Positions 50,276 to 61,066 are shown, numbered from the stretch's first letter. The stretch: 64,000 nt of DNA from Procambarus clarkii (GCF_040958095.1 NC_091219.1:29697589-29761588), one strand, 5' to 3'. Notes: generated by a model not told the origin, from the letters alone. Translations and numbers: made by a program.

Positions 50276-50320
50276 AGATCCACCCTCAGAAAAGAAAAAA
50301 CAGCACTTGTATCTATATCT

Positions 50321-50694
50321 GATCAACCTGTCCTCTTAAAAAGAACGTAGCTTTTGGCCGTTTGCCCGTATGGCCGAATATGGACGTAATTTGAAAATGA
50401 AAAAAAAAAAAAAAAAATTAACATAAATTTGGGATTTTTTTTTTCAACAACAGTAAGTTAAGGGTCCTCTGATAGGTTAGGTGGGCAGGAAATTCTCATA
50501 AAGTTTCAAAACGGTATGAAAAACATTAATGGAAAGAATCCTCTTCTCAGCTTGCCGAGTAAGCCAGACGACTCAAACAGAAAACGGAACAGTACGTCAC
50601 TTTTGTGAGTCGATTTCATTTCAAATTATGTCCAAATTTGGCCATAGTGCGCATATGAGCGAAAAGTGACGTTATTTTTAAGAGGACGGGTTGA
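50321..50694. mobile_element. MITE with about 22-bp terminal inverted repeats
   Basis: The left end GATCAACCTGTCCTCTTAAA is mirrored at the right (reverse complement GATCAACCCGTCCTCTTAAA), one mismatch in 20. Similarity continues inward (AAGAACGTAGCTTTT versus AATAACGTCACTTTT) and a few bases outward. Length 374 bp, no coding potential. Its interior (50,573-50,612) contains ACAGAAAACGG-ACAGTACGTCACTTT, which closely matches the satellite cassette. Confidence 0.85.
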
Positions 50695-50999
50695 TCTGAT
50701 AACTTATCTTTGAAAACTGTAGTTTTTAATTGAGATTCTTCCTTGCAAATTTTAAACACTTTCAAGTGCTGGCTGCTGAAGGAGAACATGTATTATCATA
50801 TTAGTCATGTTGTCACCTATATACAATGAGAATAAAAGTGTTAACATGTAGTTACATTAGAGAACATATTGCAAACAACAAATAAGAAAGCAGCAGACAG
50901 TAAACTAGAAACAAAGAACTAAATAATTTGACACCAGTAAACACTACAAATGCTATGTGCTCACCAAACTGCCTAATTGTGCTAAGTAGGTTGAGCATC

Positions 51000-51370
51000 T
51001 ATGGTACCACTTCTCAACCTTCAATCCATTAGTGTTTAGGTGTCGAAGCCTACTAGACATCTTCATTTTAAACTGCATATACAGTGCCTCCACCACTTCA
51101 CGTCTTAAAGCATTGTATTTGTCCACTACTCAGACCCAGAAAAATTCTATTGTGTGTCTAACTTATTTTGGCACTTGGTTTACATTTGAGTCTCTTTTTT
51201 GTCAAATGCCCATTTGAAATAACCTGTCCTGTCTGCCTTGTCAATTCCCCAAGAAATTTGTATCTGGTAATCATGTCTTCCATAACTCTTCCAGCAATAT
51301 AAGGTCCAATGTCAGTAGTTTTTCCGTACAACTCATACCTCTCAGTTTTGGACTACATAGTCATATATTC
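51000..51370 (-). pseudogene. LINE remnant, third family
   Basis: The minus strand gives MEDMITRYKFLGELTRQTG, then after stops KYNALRREVVEALYMQFKMK. This parallels the C-terminal RGDMITTYKI region of LINE-A but is clearly distinct. Heavily decayed. Confidence 0.55.
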
Positions 51371-51391
51371 CAAGATTGATCTGACAAGGTA

Positions 51392-52285
51392 CAGGAGTAC
51401 TTCGGTTTAAGAATTTAATCCATTCCTGGAGACGGTTCGTAACTCGAAAATTCATAAACTGAAGCAAATTTCCCCATAAGAAATAATGGGAAATGAATTA
51501 ATCCATTCCTGCCTCCCAAAAACTTCACCTCAAAGCAAATTTTATACCTAATTCACCCAAATCTTCACTACAAAAGTATGTTCAAGTTATTACTTACCCT
51601 TGCTGATGACTCCTGTTGGCATATGGAAGATAGTAAGGAGGGGAGAGGAGGAGAGGTTACTGTTTGGAAGGGAATTCCCTTTCCATTATAACATCAGGTA
51701 GTGAAGATTTCTCTGGAGTGCACACTGGCACATTTTGCCTGCATACCACCAAGTCCTGCTTGTGGCGCACCGCTTGATTTTCTCACAAGGAAACGTTCCA
51801 TTGAAGATTGTTTTTCCCTTCTTTGCAACACTTGTCTGTAGTGAGGCATCACATTGCCACTGAAAAGATTACTGCAACGGCCTACTACAGCTTTCTCTTG
51901 GAGAGTCGTTTCATGCTTACCATACCATTTTCATGCTTACGAATGATCTCTGTGTTTCCTCTATGGTCATTCTCACATGTGATTTCTTGCCTTGAACCTT
52001 ACCACTGACTTTCTTGGAACCCATGGCGAGATATATAATAACTTTTATGCTCAAATAGCCAAAAATCCAAAAAGAAACTGTAAATCCTTGCGAAGAATTC
52101 AGGCGGGATAGTCACTGGGCGCGAGGCAGTGGTAAACCGAGGCGCAATCACCGTGCCACCACGCACTAGGTCGGCCGTACACGTATCAACAAACTCGTAT
52201 CCTGAGGTAAAGTTCTGATTCAAATTTTCCGAACAATTCGGGCTCATAATCCGAAAAGTTCATAAACAGGGGCGAGGAAGGGGTT
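51392..52285 (-). pseudogene. internally deleted Tigger copy
   Basis: TA|CAGGAGTACTTCGG at 51,390 resembles the Tigger right end. The minus strand reproduces the Tigger 3' coding end and flank (ATGTGATGCCTCACTACAGA, ...GATGTTATAATGGAA, CTCCTCTCCCCCTCC near 51,640-51,860). It then joins directly to the 5' part (ATTATATATCTCGCCATGG with a CCAAGAAAGTCAGTGGTAAG start region near 52,000-52,030). It also matches the 5' leader (GAGTTTGTTGATACG near 52,190). Most of the transposase is absent. Such deletion derivatives are typical non-autonomous Tigger copies. Confidence 0.85.
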
Positions 52286-52559
52286 GAAACTGTGTTGCTT
52301 TGAAGGAGGGGGGGGGGGGGGGGGGGGGGGAATACATTCAACACTCCCGCCAGTGCAGTCACTAGTTCTGCACATGTGCATTGCAGTCACGGCACATGTG
52401 GCCCTCATGGAGGAAAACTTACGACCTCATTCACACTTGGCTATGATCATCCATTTTCTTGCTCTTATGGTGCTTTCTTGTGGCTGGCTTCATGAGGACA
52501 TTGATTCGCTTGGCATGGGGTTAGATGCAGGTGTCTTGTTGTCCACTGCGGTGGCTTCA

Positions 52560-52735
52560 GCAGCTTCACCTAGGCTCCAAAGGATACCTGATCAACCAGG
52601 CTGTGACTCGTACGTCAGGCTGCAAGCAGCCGTGTCCAACAGCCTGGTTGATCAGTCCGGCAACCAGGAGGCCTGGTTGACGACCGGGCTGCGGGGACGC
52701 TAAGCCCCGGAAGCACCTCAAGGTAACCTCAAGGT
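52560..52735 (+). mobile_element. LINE family B 3' fragment
   Basis: The frame RIPDQPGCDSYVRLQAAVSN then SLVDQSGNQEAW matches the C-terminus of the LINE-B at 53.4-55.2 kb (opposite strand). It is followed by GCTAAGCCCCGGAAGCACCTC and the tail AAGGTAACCTCAAGGTA. This tail of an ~11-base direct repeat replaces poly(A). Confidence 0.85.
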
Positions 52736-52739
52736 AGGC

Positions 52740-53385
52740 TGTATGCACCCAAACTCCAGGAGGTAGTTGCCGTGTTCTAGGTAGGGCTGGGACTTTGCCT
52801 GCTGCTGGTTTGGGTAGGCCTTCTTTGGAGCCAGATTGTGGGTTATGAGCCTCTCGCTGTCCATTCCTCTTCTGCTCCTCAGCACTGCTTTTGTGCCTAG
52901 TAGAAAGACACCGCTGTTTGTGATTCATGCCTTCTCTTCATGGTTCACTCCTTTCACAGGGCAGTACGGAGAGGCAGCTCACCTGGTTTACAGACTCCTG
53001 GTCCCACCATTTGTGGGATTTTCGGGGTATTCCTCAAGGCCTTCAATGGAGTTGGTTGGTCGTCCTCCTTCCAGGGGGTCAGGGCTATCAGGGTGCTCCT
53101 CGTTCCCTTGTCTCTGTCAGGTCATTACGGAATGGGTAGCTTCCGACGTGGTCAGACGTCAGTGTCTATACTGTACTAGGCATCTTGTATTTTTCCAGTC
53201 CCAATATGGGATTTGGCTGAGCTCGGTTTCATCCTTGGTCATTCGGGGTTGTATGAGTTCATCCCTTGTCCCCCCTTCTGTATGACCACTCTGGCCCAAA
53301 TTCATAAACATGTGTTGGAGCTCTGTGTTGGAGTCTTGGGCCTGGTTGATTTCTCTGCACCTCAAGGACACTTACTGCCACATCC
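52740..53385 (+). pseudogene. DIRS-type reverse transcriptase fragment D6, left half
   Basis: The block ending WLISLHLKDTYCHI near 53,340-53,385 matches the DIRS RT motif of the form SLDLKDAYWHIP. The reading resumes after the LINE-B insertion at 55,233 with the next conserved RT motif. Several stops lie upstream. Confidence 0.65.
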
Positions 53386-55232
53386 TTTGAGGTTACCTTG
53401 AGGTTACCTTGAAGTGCTTCCGGGGCTTAGCATCCCCGCGGCCCGGTCGTTGACCAGGCCTCCTGGTTGCCGGACTGATCAACCAGGCTGTTGGACACGG
53501 CTGCTCGCAGCCTGACGTATGAGTCACAGCCTGGTTGATCAGGTATCCTTTGGAGGTGCTTATCCAGTTCTCTCTTGAACACTGTGAGGAGTTTGCCAGT
53601 TATGTTCCTTATGTGTAGCACAAGCGTGTTGAACAGTCTCGGGCCTCTGATGTTGATAGAGTTCTCTCTCAGAGTACCTGTTGCACCTCTGCTTTTCAAC
53701 GGGGGTATTCTGCACATCCTGCCATGTCTTCTGGTCTCATGTGATGTTATTTCTGTGTGCAGGTTTGGGACCAGCCCCTCTAATATTTTCCACGTGTAAA
53801 TTATTATGTATCTCTCCCGCCTGCGCTCAAGGGAGTACAGATTTAGGCTCTTTAGTCGGTCCCAATAGTTTAGATGTTTTACTGAGTGGATTCTAGCAGT
53901 AAAGAATCTCTGCACGCTCTCCAGGTCAGCAATTTCTCCAGCTTTGAAAGGGGCTGTCATCGTGCAGCAATACTCCACTCTAGAGAGCACAAACGTTTTG
54001 AAAAGTATCATCATCGGTATAGCATCTCTAGTGTGAAAAGTTCTTGTTATCCAACCTGTCATTTTTCTTGCAGTTGTGACGGCTACTTTATTGTGTTCTT
54101 TAAAGGTAAGGTCTTCCGACATGAGTACACCCAGATCCTTTACATTGCCTTTTCGTTCTATGTTATGATTTGCCCGAGTTTTGTACGTGGTTTCTGTTTT
54201 TATATTTTCATTTTTTCCATAGCGCATGAACTGGAACTTATCTTCATTAAACACCATATTATTTTCTGTAGCCCATAGAAAGACCTGATCTACATCTGAT
54301 TGGAGGTTTGCCGTGTCCTCTATGTTGCCTACTCTCATGAAGATCCTTGTGTCATCTGCAAAGGATGATACAGTGCTATAGGTTGTGTTCTTGTCTATGT
54401 CCGATATGAGGGTGAGAAAAAGTACTGGAGCAAGCACAGTACCCTGGGGGACTGAGCTCTTCACGGTTGATGGGCTGGATTTTATTTTGTTGACTATTAT
54501 ACATTGGGTTCTGTTAGTCAGGAAATTGTAGATCCATCTGCCTATTTTTCCGGTAATTCCTTTTGAACGCATTTTATGTGCAATAACACCATGGTCACAT
54601 TTATCAAAAGCTTTTGCGAAATCTGTGTAAATTACATTCGCGTTTTGTTTTTCTTCCATAGCATCTAATGCCATATCATAGTGGTCCAGCAACTGCGACA
54701 GGCAAGAGTGCCCTGTTCTGAAACCATGTTGTCTGGGGTTATAGAGATGCTGTGATTCCATGTATTTTGTGATCGTACTTCTTAGCACTCTCAAAAATTT
54801 TTATGATGTGCGATGTTAGTGCTATCGGTTTGTAATTTTTGCCTCTGTCTTATTTCCTCCTTTATGAAGTGGTGCTATCTCTGCTGTTTTTAGTATATCA
54901 GGGATAACGCCAGTATCTAAGCTTTGTCTCCACAGAATGTGGAGGGCCTGCGATAGTGTTTTTTTACAGTTCTTGATGAATATAGAGTTCCAAGAATCCG
55001 GGCCTGGTGCAGAGTGCATAGGCATACTGTTTATGGCTTCTTCAAAATCCAGTGGGGATAGGGTGACGTCTGATATATGATTTGATGTTGGTATCATATC
55101 CACATATCCCCATACATCCAAGGTCAGAGAATGGTTAAGTTTTGACATGGGGCGTCGAGCTTGCCACTTCAGCATCCTTCCCTTTAGTCTGAATCTGGCT
55201 CCCTGTGTTTTTACCAGATTGTCTAGGGTCAT
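53386..55232 (-). mobile_element. LINE family B, 5'-truncated, two frameshifts
   Basis: Non-LTR retrotransposon RT on the minus strand. The first frame (55,232-54,822, ATG start MTLDNLVKTQGARF) includes SAPGPDSWNSIFIK and TAEIAPLHKGGNKTEAK. An indel in an A-run near 54,830 and another near 54,795 shift the frame (KNYKPIALTSHIIKIFE lies between them). The main frame to 53,427 (about 455 codons) has QHGFRTGHSCLSQLLDHYD, TDFAKAFDKCDHGVIAHKM, VPQGTVLAPVLFLTLIS, the catalytic SFADDTRIF, and the C-terminal RIPDQPGCDSYVRLRA. The 3' tail is AAGGTAACCTCAAGGTAACC. No endonuclease domain is present. It is inserted in a DIRS reverse transcriptase. Confidence 0.9.
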
Positions 55233-56010
55233 GGTGACTTTTCTTCATTTACTGGGGATTCATATTCTTGCCTACCTTGATGACGTGTTGGTTTAGGTCC
55301 CTAGTCAAGCAGCATGTCTGCTAACCAGGGATCTGGTTCAATTCCAACTCACCTGTTTTGAGTTCATGGTGGACTAGCATAAGTCCCAGTTGGTTCAGTC
55401 CCAGGTTCAGACTTGGCTGGGCCTCGTGAGACTCCTGGCTGTCGTCACTTTCTTTTCCACCAGCGGCTTTGCTCTGGCTTCAGTTCCTTGGCTACAGCAT
55501 TGCCACCTTCTGGTGTTGAGGTGGCCCCTGGTGACTTGGTGTTGGCTTAAGCATTTATGCAGGAACCTGAACTTAGTCTGCATGGTTTTTCTGCTGAGTA
55601 AGGTGTGATTTCAGGGGGATATTCTGGTTTCTTCAGTTCATCCCTTTGCTGCAATTGTTGGGTTTGGACCCTGATCACCCTTTGTTGGCTTCTGCATCGC
55701 CAGCTTCCTTTTTCGGCTTTTCGAGGTTTAGTTCCTTGGCACCTAGCTCAATGTGTTTATGAACATATTGGCCCTGGGTTGGGGATTTGTGACCAACAAT
55801 AACCAGTCTGGCCAGGTCCTTTGGTTGGGACAGTCCATCCAGTACACAGTATGGTTGCACCTGTTTGTAGCTGTGCAGCATGCTTCGAGGAGGATTTGAA
55901 TTACTCTGGCCATTGTCCTCCAGCTCCATTCAGACCATTCTCCATTGGTTCATTACTTGAACCTGGGCAATTCCCTTGAGAAGGTTCCATCCAGATTAGC
56001 ATCCAACCCC
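55233..56010 (+). pseudogene. DIRS-type reverse transcriptase fragment D6, right half
   Basis: FLHLLGIHILAYLDDVLV (55,236-55,290) is the DIRS RT catalytic motif (YLDD). Next come CLLTRDLVQFQLTCFEFMV, then KSQLVQSQVQTWLGLV near 55,385-55,430, a standard DIRS/RNase H connection block, and ICDQQ...QSGQ near 55,785. Compared with other copies, about 40-50 codons between LKDTYCHI and FLHLLG are missing at the LINE insertion site. Not functional. Confidence 0.8.
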
Positions 56011-57133
56011 CAAGATGGAACAAGCAGAAACCAGCACACAGCCTGCTCAGACGAAGTCCTCTCCCACCAGCACTAAGATAGGGGAGTGGAAGATAGGGGA
56101 GTGGGAGGGTTATCCATTAAACTTCAAACAGCAAATAAATTAGGCAAATAAACCTCCCTTGTCCATGAGAAAAACCTAAACAACCAAAGTGATACCCCAG
56201 CCTTTAGTTGGCCCTTACTGAGACTTTATTGTCTATCAATGAAAAAGGACGAGAAGAGCCAGACTAAACAAAAGACACCTTTATACATCACAGCCACTAA
56301 AAATTAACTGAGTGCTCAACCCTTATAATGTGGTGAAAATATAATGGGTAAGCATGGCTGCACAGGCCTCAGATAGGAGACCAGAGTCCCCAAATACACT
56401 GTATTAAGAGATGGGTAACCGATTTGCCAAATAGCTTCAGGAAAGCAAACCATTTGTAGTCATTTGTCCTTGCAACTGATGCCAAGGAGAGTACTTCCAT
56501 GAAGCTAAATCTAAGCAGACTGGGAGAATAGAAGCATGCAAACAACATAGGTACCATGCCTTGAAGTGAACCTTAAAACTGGGAAGACTCCTCCTTGTGC
56601 TAAGATTTAAAATTGTTACCTAGCAAAACATAACTTATACACAGGTTTAGGTGTGGGCCAAGACTGAGAACAATCTTACTAAGGAGCAAAATATTGCACT
56701 TATCTGAGTCGGAAGCTTTCAATACGAAAAATGCCAGGCATAGAGTGAGGGGGGCCTGCCTCCTCCAGCCCTTGTGTGCACTGGCAGGATAGCTGGTCAC
56801 TGTTTAATTGGTTAGTAGTTTAAGAAAGATTTGTTGTTGTGGTTTAAGTCTCCATGAACTATTTGGCGGCAGTTTTGAGTGATTCAAAAGGTTTGTGTGT
56901 TATAGTCAGTCGTTACATCATGATTGATTAAGGTATGCTCTCCACTGAGCACAGTCCTGTTCATAACCAGAAAAAGACAATTTGTATTGATACTTTTTCC
57001 CTGGGGCTATTCACACAAAGCCTGGTGGATAGAGATGAAGGAGAGGGGGGGGGGGGGGGAATCCCCCCTTGGTCAAAAATATGTATACAAAAACACTAAG
57101 GTATTCATAATTTAAGATGCCTAAATAACTTAC

Positions 57134-57330
57134 ACAATGTCTTCCTGAGAGCGATCTGATGGATGTTGCCCATACATCAGAAAGTAACGATTCATAACTT
57201 CAATGTGTGTTTTTCTCCCATCTGAATAGGCCACAAGAGGATAGCATTTCACAAGATCCTGAAGATTTGCAGTCTTGTTATTGAGGAAAGACTGAAGTAC
57301 TGATATAATCATAGTGCTGTCCTTTAGTTG
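57134..57330 (-). CDS. PTGES2: PTGES2 exon (residues 73-137, plus two bases of V138)
   Basis: The acceptor ...TTTTTCTCAG precedes 57,330 and the donor ATTGT|GTAAGT follows 57,134. It encodes QLKDSTMIISVLQSFLNN, DLVKCYPLVAYSDGRKTH and NRYFLMYGQHPSDRSQEDIV. These correspond to the end of the glutaredoxin-like domain (the L-DS--IIS-L motif of PTGES2) and the linker to the GST-like domain. 197 bp (65 codons + 2), phase 0 to 2, exactly matching the neighbours. Confidence 0.93.
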
Positions 57331-57574
57331 CTGAGAAAAAAAAAATATTTAAATTAATTTTCATCAAATTTCAACAGTAACGCAAGATATTAAAACCTAA
57401 TACTGTATACATGTGAAGGAAGGAGAGGAGTCAAATTAAGTGGCACAGGTACTTCCGTGAAGTACCATTGTTTTGGTCCATTCCATTGAAATACCATTAA
57501 GTATCTTTGTTTTGGCTACTGTCCTATAAAATTATGTATAGGACAGTTCCATATACTTAACAAAACAAAAAAAA

Positions 57575-58106
57575 CAGCGTTGAATGTAATGAAACGCCAT
57601 TTTCTGGGCGAGTCCTGGAGGCTCCCCGGAGCTATCCATGACCGATATGGATACCCTAACTATTTTGCATCAGTGAATGTGGGTGGAGTTCTAGGCCTAC
57701 CAGGGACCACGAGCCAGAACCTGGCCTTCTCACAGAGGCACGAGGAGCAATGGCCCATAGAAATGCACATGAAATACATTCTATATCTGCCATTGACCGG
57801 GACAGGTACCCAGAAAGGTAAGCGCCACAAAACAATCCCCTATTCTGGTTAACAACAAAAATCATCAAACGAGTGGACAGAACTCCCCAAAAGAAAACGA
57901 GCAAACAAGCAGGCCGCCAAACGAGCTGTGCCGCATGTATGCACATCTCCCCCCTCCCCAAGAGGGAGAAGGGGGAGCCCCAGTTCTGAGGCTGGATATC
58001 AAAAACGCGAAAAAAATGCCGACCAGATGGAGGGAGGGTTGCCGGGTAGCCTCCGGGACTCACCCAGAAAGCTGCGTTTCATTACATTCAGCGCTGGTTT
58101 TCTGGG
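57575..58106. repeat. DIRS terminal block with inverted ends, second copy
   Basis: Same structure as 47,823-48,392. The left end is GCGTTGAATGTAATGAAACG and the mirrored right end is GTTTCATTACATTCAGCGCTG. Internal blocks GGGCCTACC, AGCCAGAACCTGGCC, GACCGGG-CAGG and CAGAAAGGTAAGC are shared. Confidence 0.8.
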
Positions 58107-58162
58107 GGGATTCCCTACGGCTCCCCGGAGCTACTTCACCAAAGACAACAAAAGAAAAGGGG

Positions 58163-58350
58163 ACGCTCTCCAGGTCAGCAATTTCTCCAGCTTTGAAAGG
58201 GGCTGTCATTGTGCAGCAGTATTCCACTCTAGAGAGCACTAGTGTCTTGAAAAGTATCATCATCGGTATAGCATCTCTAGTGTGAAAGGTTCTTGTTATC
58301 CAACCTGTCATTTTTCTTGCAGTTGTGACGACTACTTTATTGTGTTCTTT
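58163..58350 (-). mobile_element. LINE family B internal fragment
   Basis: The minus strand encodes TGWITRTFHTRDAIPMMILF then VEYCCTMTAPFKAGEIADLE, nearly identical to the corresponding part of the 53.4-55.2 kb copy. Both ends are truncated. It directly follows the DIRS terminal sequence. Confidence 0.88.
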
Positions 58351-58529
58351 AAATGTCGATGTTGATGTAACCTCGATGTTCTGTAAATGTCGATGTTAAT
58401 TTGGCAACATTGATCTAGGTTACTAGTCATCTGCCCTTGACTAAAGAAGGGGACCTGATTCTTTACTCCTAAATGATGTTAACCGTATAGGTAACTTTGG
58501 ACCTGATGTTCGTCCATTTTTTCTCCTGA

Positions 58530-58708
58530 GTCCTAACCGAGGACCAGACATGCGTCCACTACAAAAATATTTGTATAAAATTCATTTTTTATCCAATCGA
58601 CCTCGAGATAGTATCAAAAAAAGCGCCTTTAGAATGCACACAATTTGATCCCAAAATGAAAGATGTAACATGAATCTTGATGTCCGAACACTTATATGAT
58701 TATAAATA
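58530..58708 (-). mobile_element. TTAA-flanked element copy iii, left part (split by Tigger)
   Basis: The stretch ATATTTGTATAAAATTCA...TATCCAATCGACC matches the subterminal region of copy ii (near 60,430-60,470, inverted). The first internal block (GCGCCTTTAGAATGC, TTTGATCCCAAAATGAAAG) is the start of its tandem array. The array continues at 61,067 after the Tigger insertion. The left terminus could not be fixed. Confidence 0.6.
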
Positions 58709-59304
58709 CAGTGGAACCTCGATTAACGAGTGGCTCTATTAACGAGTTTTTCCAGTAACGAGCAAGCCACTCGCAGCAAATTTGTCTCTATTGACGAGCT
58801 CGCCTCTATTAACGAGCAAAACCACATGGTGCTTCCTAGCATCTCGCAGGTTCTCGCAAATTCTCGGACGCCTTTGACGCCAGTGTTGTTGTTGTATCGC
58901 ACACGACAAGCATCCCTCTGGATTTATTTGAGCTTTTCTTTGGGTTTTTAGTGGTTTTGCGACTACAATTTGTAACACACGATATCTCCAAAGAAGCTGC
59001 TTGCTAAAGATGGTGTTGTCAAGAGGAAGAAAGACACAATTACTGTGGATTTAAAGAAGGAAATTATAGCAAAGCATGAGTGTGGTGTCTGTGTGATTGA
59101 TCTAACAAGGGAGAATGGCAGGTCCTCATCAACAATTTACACCATTAGTAAGGGAATGAGGAGGTAAGGGAGGATGCTGCCTCTTCCACCGAGATCAGGG
59201 AAGTGTTTGGAATGTTTGAAAAGGTGAACATATTCTTGGAAAAGCTGCCCTGATAAAGCAGTGACAACCCGGTGTGTGAAAATGTTTAATTAATTTATCA
59301 CTTT

Positions 59305-59333
59305 GTGATAACACTTTATGAAAGTGTTATCAC
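59305..59333. repeat. 13-bp perfect hairpin
   Basis: GTGATAACACTTT (59,305-59,317) pairs with AAAGTGTTATCAC (59,321-59,333) across a 3-base loop. It lies in the second Tigger, upstream of the TTAA element. Function unknown. Confidence 0.85.
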
Positions 59334-59497
59334 TTTTGCAGGTATATGTCGCTTGAACGTGACACTTTTTTCTCTTGAATGCACCCAAACACCGTGCTCA
59401 AGCGTCATTTGAGCAAATATTTCTATAAAATCCAATTCTTATCCGATCGACTTGGGGATTGTATACATGTTTGCCATGAAATTTCTGTTTTCTTTAA

Positions 59498-60560
59498 CAC
59501 TTTCGCGCTCTCCGCAAAGGTCACTCAGCCAACCGAATGTGCACGCTGCGTTTTTATCGCTTAAGCGTAAAAACAAAAATGTGTATACTCTTTTTACTCT
59601 TCTGACCTTAGTTCTCATGCTACGTATTTCATTTTGGCACCAACGTGTTCGCAATAAAATTCTCTAGAAGAACATCAGTAAAAAAAAGTCACGAAACGTA
59701 TAGGGATACCAGCACCAAATAAATAACTACAAAGATGACTCGCCGTGAGCGCCCATCAGCAACAAAATGTTTTTACTCTTGGGATTGTAATCACCTCCAT
59801 ACTTGTTCTACAGCGTTAATTTTGGTATCAATGGACTCACAATGAAATTCCCAACACGGTGATATGAATATAAGCGTAGAATAATGATTGCGGCCCGCCC
59901 GCAAGAGTGTGGGAAGTGGTGAAATTGTTACCCGGTATCGGTGACGGGACGACGCACGGCGCTTTGAAAGTTTATACTTATTTCACTCTCATGACATTAA
60001 TTTTCTATGTACGTCATTCATTTTTGTGTCAATGTGTTCGCAATAGAATGTTCTATGTGCCCATAGGTAAAAAATATCAACAAAGCGTAAGTTAGAATAG
60101 CGCCAAATATAAAACAACGCTGGAACATATCAGTGAGCGTCAAACACACACGAAATGTTTTTACTTTTGTTATGTTTGTCAAGTTTATACTTGTTGCACA
60201 CAGTTATTTTTGGTTGTATATTGATCGGAATAAAATTCCCTAAACAGACATATGCATATAATACATGATATGGGGGAAGCATTACCAGTATAAACGGCTA
60301 AAGTCACCCACCTGCAACCCGTTTGGGACAAAATACCATTTGATCGAAGTTATCCACACCTTTCATGAACTTATTGTACCATGCAGCCTAGTGGTGAGAA
60401 AGAGAGCCTCATAGCGCGCAGTTTAAAACAAACCCAAAGTAAATCGGATAAAAATTGAATTTTATACAAATATTTTAAAAGTTGACATAATTTTATGTCC
60501 ACTATGCGTTTACGTTAGACGAAACCGGACGCGCTGGCGCGTTCAGATAGCGCGAAAGTG
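59498..60560 (+). mobile_element. TTAA-flanked non-autonomous element, copy ii
   Basis: TTAA at 59,494-59,497 and 60,561-60,564 flank the terminal inverted repeats: left CACTTTCGCGCTCTC, right (reverse complement) CACTTTCGCGCTATC. TTAA duplication is the hallmark of piggyBac-superfamily insertion. The interior has diverged tandem units of about 190 bp (CATTTTGGCACCAACGTGTT, GCAATAAAATTCTCTA and so on near 59,630, 59,820, 60,015 and 60,210) like copy i. Length 1.06 kb, no transposase. Confidence 0.9.
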
Positions 60561-61066
60561 TTAAATTAATAACCACATTGCCTATTTGAGAAAACGGCAT
60601 TGTATTGTATCTTCGTGGTAAGACTATTATATTGTTGACACAACGAGTGTAATCGATGTAGTTTTTTATTTGGTGCTGGTCTAACGCATCCTTGTGTGAC
60701 ATTTTAAATGAAATTTGAGTGAAATTCCCAAGAAGAGAGAGTCCGCCTGACTCAGAGGTGGATTCTCCTTCCACGCCATAACCCCTCTCCTCCTTCCCAC
60801 CTCCCCATCGTCTCCCTCAAGCCAGCAACTACTCTTCATAAGGTAAAGTAAATATTAAACCACTACAACAAAACATTTATATTTACATGTGCAGTATTAT
60901 ATTTACATAAAAAAAAGTCATACAAGTATGGATGTTTTTGGGAGTGGAACGGATTAAATTTATTTCCTTTATTTTAAATGGGGATATTTGTTTCTTAAGA
61001 CGAGTTTTCCAGGTAACGAGCTTGGTGCCAGAACAGATTAAACTCGTTAATAGAGGTTCCACTGTA

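Larger units (their letters stand above)
46690..50290 (-). mobile_element. DIRS-type retroelement composite (copies D4 and D5)
   Basis: Tyrosine-recombinase sequences occur twice on the minus strand. Between 47,890 and 47,240, copy D4 reads GCQVGELHAF, RPGVHLVLC, QPEVFPRAHDIHLFA. Between 49,250 and 48,475, copy D5 has ARHWRSCFSLL, LGWLGRGCIMFCV and GFWWSNRVLAARYLV, the last with the catalytic Tyr codon at 48,553-48,555. The product would be a site-specific recombinase that integrates a circular cDNA intermediate. Neither copy has an unbroken frame across the domain. The outer ends are inverted repeats of about 200 bp. The composite probably arose by one DIRS inserting in another. No reverse transcriptase is evident inside this stretch. 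Confidence 0.7.
46637..57133 (-). other. PTGES2: PTGES2 intron, 10.5 kb, packed with transposons
   Basis: Donor GTAAGT after the upstream exon and acceptor TTTGCAG before the downstream one. It contains an antisense-independent set of DIRS fragments, a MITE, LINE remnants, a deleted Tigger copy and a LINE-B. The stretch 56,010-57,133 contains no recognised repeat except a short G-run near 57,046. Confidence 0.85.
58709..61064 (+). mobile_element. second Tigger/pogo-family element, non-autonomous, with nested insertion
   Basis: Flanked by TA (58,707-58,708 and 61,065-61,066). The left end CAGTGGAACCTCGATTAACG and the right end (reverse complement CAGTGGAACCTCTATTAACG) differ at one base in 20. 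A different Tigger subfamily from 8 kb. Only a transposase N-terminus remains near 58,985-59,165: SPKKLLAKDGVVKRKKDT then IIAKHECGVCVIDLTRENG, a psq-type helix-turn-helix. A short C-terminal scrap (STEIREVFGMFEKVN...LEKLP) follows near 59,190-59,255. The catalytic core is missing. A TTAA-flanked element sits inside at 59,498-60,560. Confidence 0.9.
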
